Source of the DNA: Desulfobacterales bacterium
GTDB taxonomy: Bacteria > Desulfobacterota > Desulfobacteria > Desulfobacterales > QNYZ01
Length of the DNA: 6,770 nt
NCBI GenBank assembly: GCA_029938515.1
Contig: JAOZUU010000161.1
Location: 1 to 6,770 of the forward strand
Reading direction: 5' to 3'
This document shows, piece by piece, positions 5,211-6,770 of the stretch. The notes below the pieces were generated by a model, which worked only from the letters and a program-made list of their open reading frames with translations, had not been told where the DNA came from and searched no databases. The translations under genes and the position numbers were made by a program. Position 1 is the stretch's first letter. Each line of letters begins with the position of its first letter.

Positions 5211-6660
5211 TCAAGGGTGTGTTTTGCCATGCGCTTGACGGTAACCCGGCCTTTTGACAGAGATGGTTGAGGAAGTCCTCCGGCCGGGGAAGCTGTTCCC
5301 ATACCTGGGGCAAAAAGGTGGCCGAGGCCGACCCCTTTTGGATGATAACACCGTCCACATTCACGCGTAATTTGGAAACCAGGTCCTTACCATCAATGTA
5401 TTCAATGGGTTGTGGCCTGGTCAGAATACTGATCTCTACTTCCACCTGGTCCAGCTCCTTTGATGTCAGCGGCGTAAAGCGATAATCATGAAAAGCGGCA
5501 TTGATGGCATTTTTGCGAATCGAATCCGGGACCGGTTCGGTGGCGGTTAAATTGCCGATGCATCCCCGCAGTTGATCGTTAATTGTGAGCGTGACAAATG
5601 TACCGCAGTGCGCCTGCAGTTTCTCATCTTTTAACGCTGTTCGCATGGCCTCCGAAGTTTCTTTATCTGCCTTTCGGCCAAGCTCCGCCATGATGGTCTG
5701 TCGGGCCAGCTTAACCAATATCTGTCCCTGGGTTTTGTTGAAATAAGTTAAATCCTGGTTTTTTCGCATGGTTGAATCTCCATAAAAAGCGATGGCAGCA
5801 TAACCGACGACCCTGTCGCGGTCTCCCGCGGTATCACCACTGTTTGAATAATGAAGCAGAACCGGTTCCCATCCGTGGGTTTGCGCCATATCAAGGACGA
5901 CCAGAATCGGCATCTTTCCGCAGGCACAATTATCCCGGGATATGAGTGGGTCGGCTTCAAAGTTTAAGATCATCCGAATGGTTTCCTTATCCTTAGCAAC
6001 CGCTTCTTTGTAAGGAAGAAAGTGGGAAAGATCGGAACTGATGACCAGCAGTGTCTTTTCATCGATCAACGGCTTCAGGGCATCGGTGATCCGCCGGATT
6101 CCCCTCTGACCGATGACCACCGGAACCAGCTCAAATTGATTCAGATAAGTCTGCAAAAAGGGAAGAATCACCTCCAGTGAATGCTCCGTGTCGTGGGAAG
6201 ACGGGATCGGTTGAAACAGCCTGGCCTGCTTCCGTAAAATGGCCACATCCCGGTGCAGCCCGACCACGCCCAGAGGCGTTTGATAGCCGTCGACCGGGCT
6301 GATGGCGCCGTTGCTGAATCCGACCCGATGATCCGGCCCCAGAAGAATGACTTTTTCATATCGGTTTTTTTCCAATACCAATGACGCATGGGCCGCCGTC
6401 AAGCCGGAATAGATGTATCCGGCATGGGGAAGGATCAAGGCCCTTAGAGATTTGGGCGATGGAATGTCCACATTAGTCTGCTTGGCCAGGTCCGTCAGGT
6501 CCTCAATGGTTTGCGATAGCTGGGCCGGGTTTGCCGGGTAAAAACGTCCGGCCCATACCGGTTTGCGGATTTGACCGGCGAGCATCGTTTCAGTGAGAAA
6601 AAAAGATAACAGGAGCAAGAAAAGGGTTGTCGAAAAAAACAGATGAAAAGATCGCTTCAT
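5167..6660 (-). CDS. amrBA: AmmeMemoRadiSam protein B-A fusion (Memo-AMMECR1), exported
   Basis: This 497-aa protein joins two AmmeMemoRadiSam components. Residues about 30-295 form a Memo (AmrB) domain related to extradiol dioxygenases. By alignment to human MEMO1 from memory, its metal ligands are H79 (LPHAGY), H111 (GPDHRV) and H213 (SSDLSH), with the conserved cysteine C247 (CACGK). Residues about 310-493 form an AMMECR1 (AmrA) domain with the invariant LRGCIG (364-369). The N-terminus is a Sec-type signal peptide or anchor: basic KR, then a hydrophobic run (8-22) and a possible cleavage site after TMLA (25-28), with no lipobox. I chose ATG 6660 over an in-frame ATG at 6696 because it gives the signal peptide and has a good ribosome site; the longer form adds an acidic stretch. 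It is the first gene of the operon, and its stop lies inside the next gene just after a run of eight A. Confidence 0.94.
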   Translation of the reverse strand: MKRSFHLFFSTTLFLLLLSFFLTETMLAGQIRKPVWAGRFYPANPAQLSQTIEDLTDLAKQTNVDIPSPKSLRALILPHAGYIYSGLTAAHASLVLEKNRYEKVILLGPDHRVGFSNGAISPVDGYQTPLGVVGLHRDVAILRKQARLFQPIPSSHDTEHSLEVILPFLQTYLNQFELVPVVIGQRGIRRITDALKPLIDEKTLLVISSDLSHFLPYKEAVAKDKETIRMILNFEADPLISRDNCACGKMPILVVLDMAQTHGWEPVLLHYSNSGDTAGDRDRVVGYAAIAFYGDSTMRKNQDLTYFNKTQGQILVKLARQTIMAELGRKADKETSEAMRTALKDEKLQAHCGTFVTLTINDQLRGCIGNLTATEPVPDSIRKNAINAAFHDYRFTPLTSKELDQVEVEISILTRPQPIEYIDGKDLVSKLRVNVDGVIIQKGSASATFLPQVWEQLPRPEDFLNHLCQKAGLPSSAWQNTPLNVSTYQVQYFEEKK

Positions 6661-6667
6661 GATATCA

Positions 6668-6673
6668 TCCTCA
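6668..6673 (-). promoter_or_regulatory. Ribosome binding site fixing the amrBA start
   Basis: TGAGGA on the minus strand lies 7 nt before the ATG at 6660. It is the clearest Shine-Dalgarno sequence in the operon, while the two downstream genes have weak or no sites and overlap their upstream neighbours. The operon is therefore probably entered here and the rest is translated by coupling. I see no convincing promoter for the operon in the 78 bp up to the divergent gene or beyond. Confidence 0.65.
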
Positions 6674-6738
6674 CTGTCGATCGAAACAAGAAACAATCAC
6701 CGTGGCGGCATGGACAGAATCGGGAGGTTATCAGTTTT

Positions 6739-6770
6739 ATGAATACCATGAAAGGAAAAATGGCTCAAGT
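6739..6770 (+). CDS. Possible start of a divergent gene, cut by the right window edge
   Basis: An ATG at 6739 opens a frame reading MNTMKGKMAQV to the window end. GGGAGG (6722-6727) lies 11 bp before it, a strong ribosome site at slightly long spacing; ATGs at 6748 and 6760 are in the same frame. With only ten complete codons no family can be recognised. If real, the gene is transcribed divergently from the amr operon and shares a short control region with it. Confidence 0.4.
   Translation, partial: MNTMKGKMAQ

Noticed and set aside
6661..6696. Start of amrBA at the ATG at 6696
   Set aside because: It would place an acidic stretch before the signal peptide and has no clear ribosome site, whereas ATG 6660 has TGAGGA at 7 nt.
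1..6770. CRISPR array, tRNA or rRNA genes
   Set aside because: I saw no regularly spaced direct repeats and no tRNA- or rRNA-like sequence.

Overview
The window looks like chromosomal DNA of a Gram-negative bacterium, most likely an anaerobic or microaerophilic deltaproteobacterium-type lineage (Desulfobacterota). This is inferred from overall gene style, from the Tat and Sec export signals, and from the combination of an AmmeMemoRadiSam operon with a chromate-type gene and a BrnT-type toxin-antitoxin pair. No rRNA or marker gene fixes the taxonomy.

Layout: (1) 1-965, minus strand: a nearly complete chrB gene (chromate resistance regulator/accessory protein) that runs off the left edge. (2) 966-1121: a divergent regulatory region with two back-to-back sigma70-like promoters. 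Their -35 regions form a perfect 12-bp inverted repeat, and each promoter has its own palindromic operator candidates. (3) 1122-1680, plus strand: an AT-rich type II toxin-antitoxin pair, a BrnT-family toxin and a CopG/BrnA-family ribbon-helix-helix antitoxin overlapping by 17 bp. (4) 1683-1829: a 147-bp palindromic, MITE-like element with perfect 18-bp terminal inverted repeats. It fills the gap between the antitoxin and the convergent operon and supplies the last codons of the neighbouring gene. (5) 1804-6660, minus strand: a three-gene overlapping operon, transcribed right to left. It encodes a Memo-AMMECR1 fusion with a signal peptide, a polytopic membrane protein with a spermidine-synthase-like domain, and a radical SAM enzyme with a twin-arginine signal. 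(6) 6739-6770: a probable start of a divergent plus-strand gene cut by the right edge.

The most interesting part is the operon. The three AmmeMemoRadiSam parts (AmrS radical SAM, AmrB/Memo, AmrA/AMMECR1) are known as a conserved set without a settled function. Here AmrB and AmrA are fused, and every product carries an export signal or membrane segments. Charge distribution in the membrane protein also places its spermidine-synthase-like domain outside the cytoplasm. That domain lacks the usual aminopropyltransferase catalytic aspartate. Together this suggests an envelope-located AmmeMemoRadiSam pathway with a membrane-bound Rossmann-fold partner whose chemistry is unknown.
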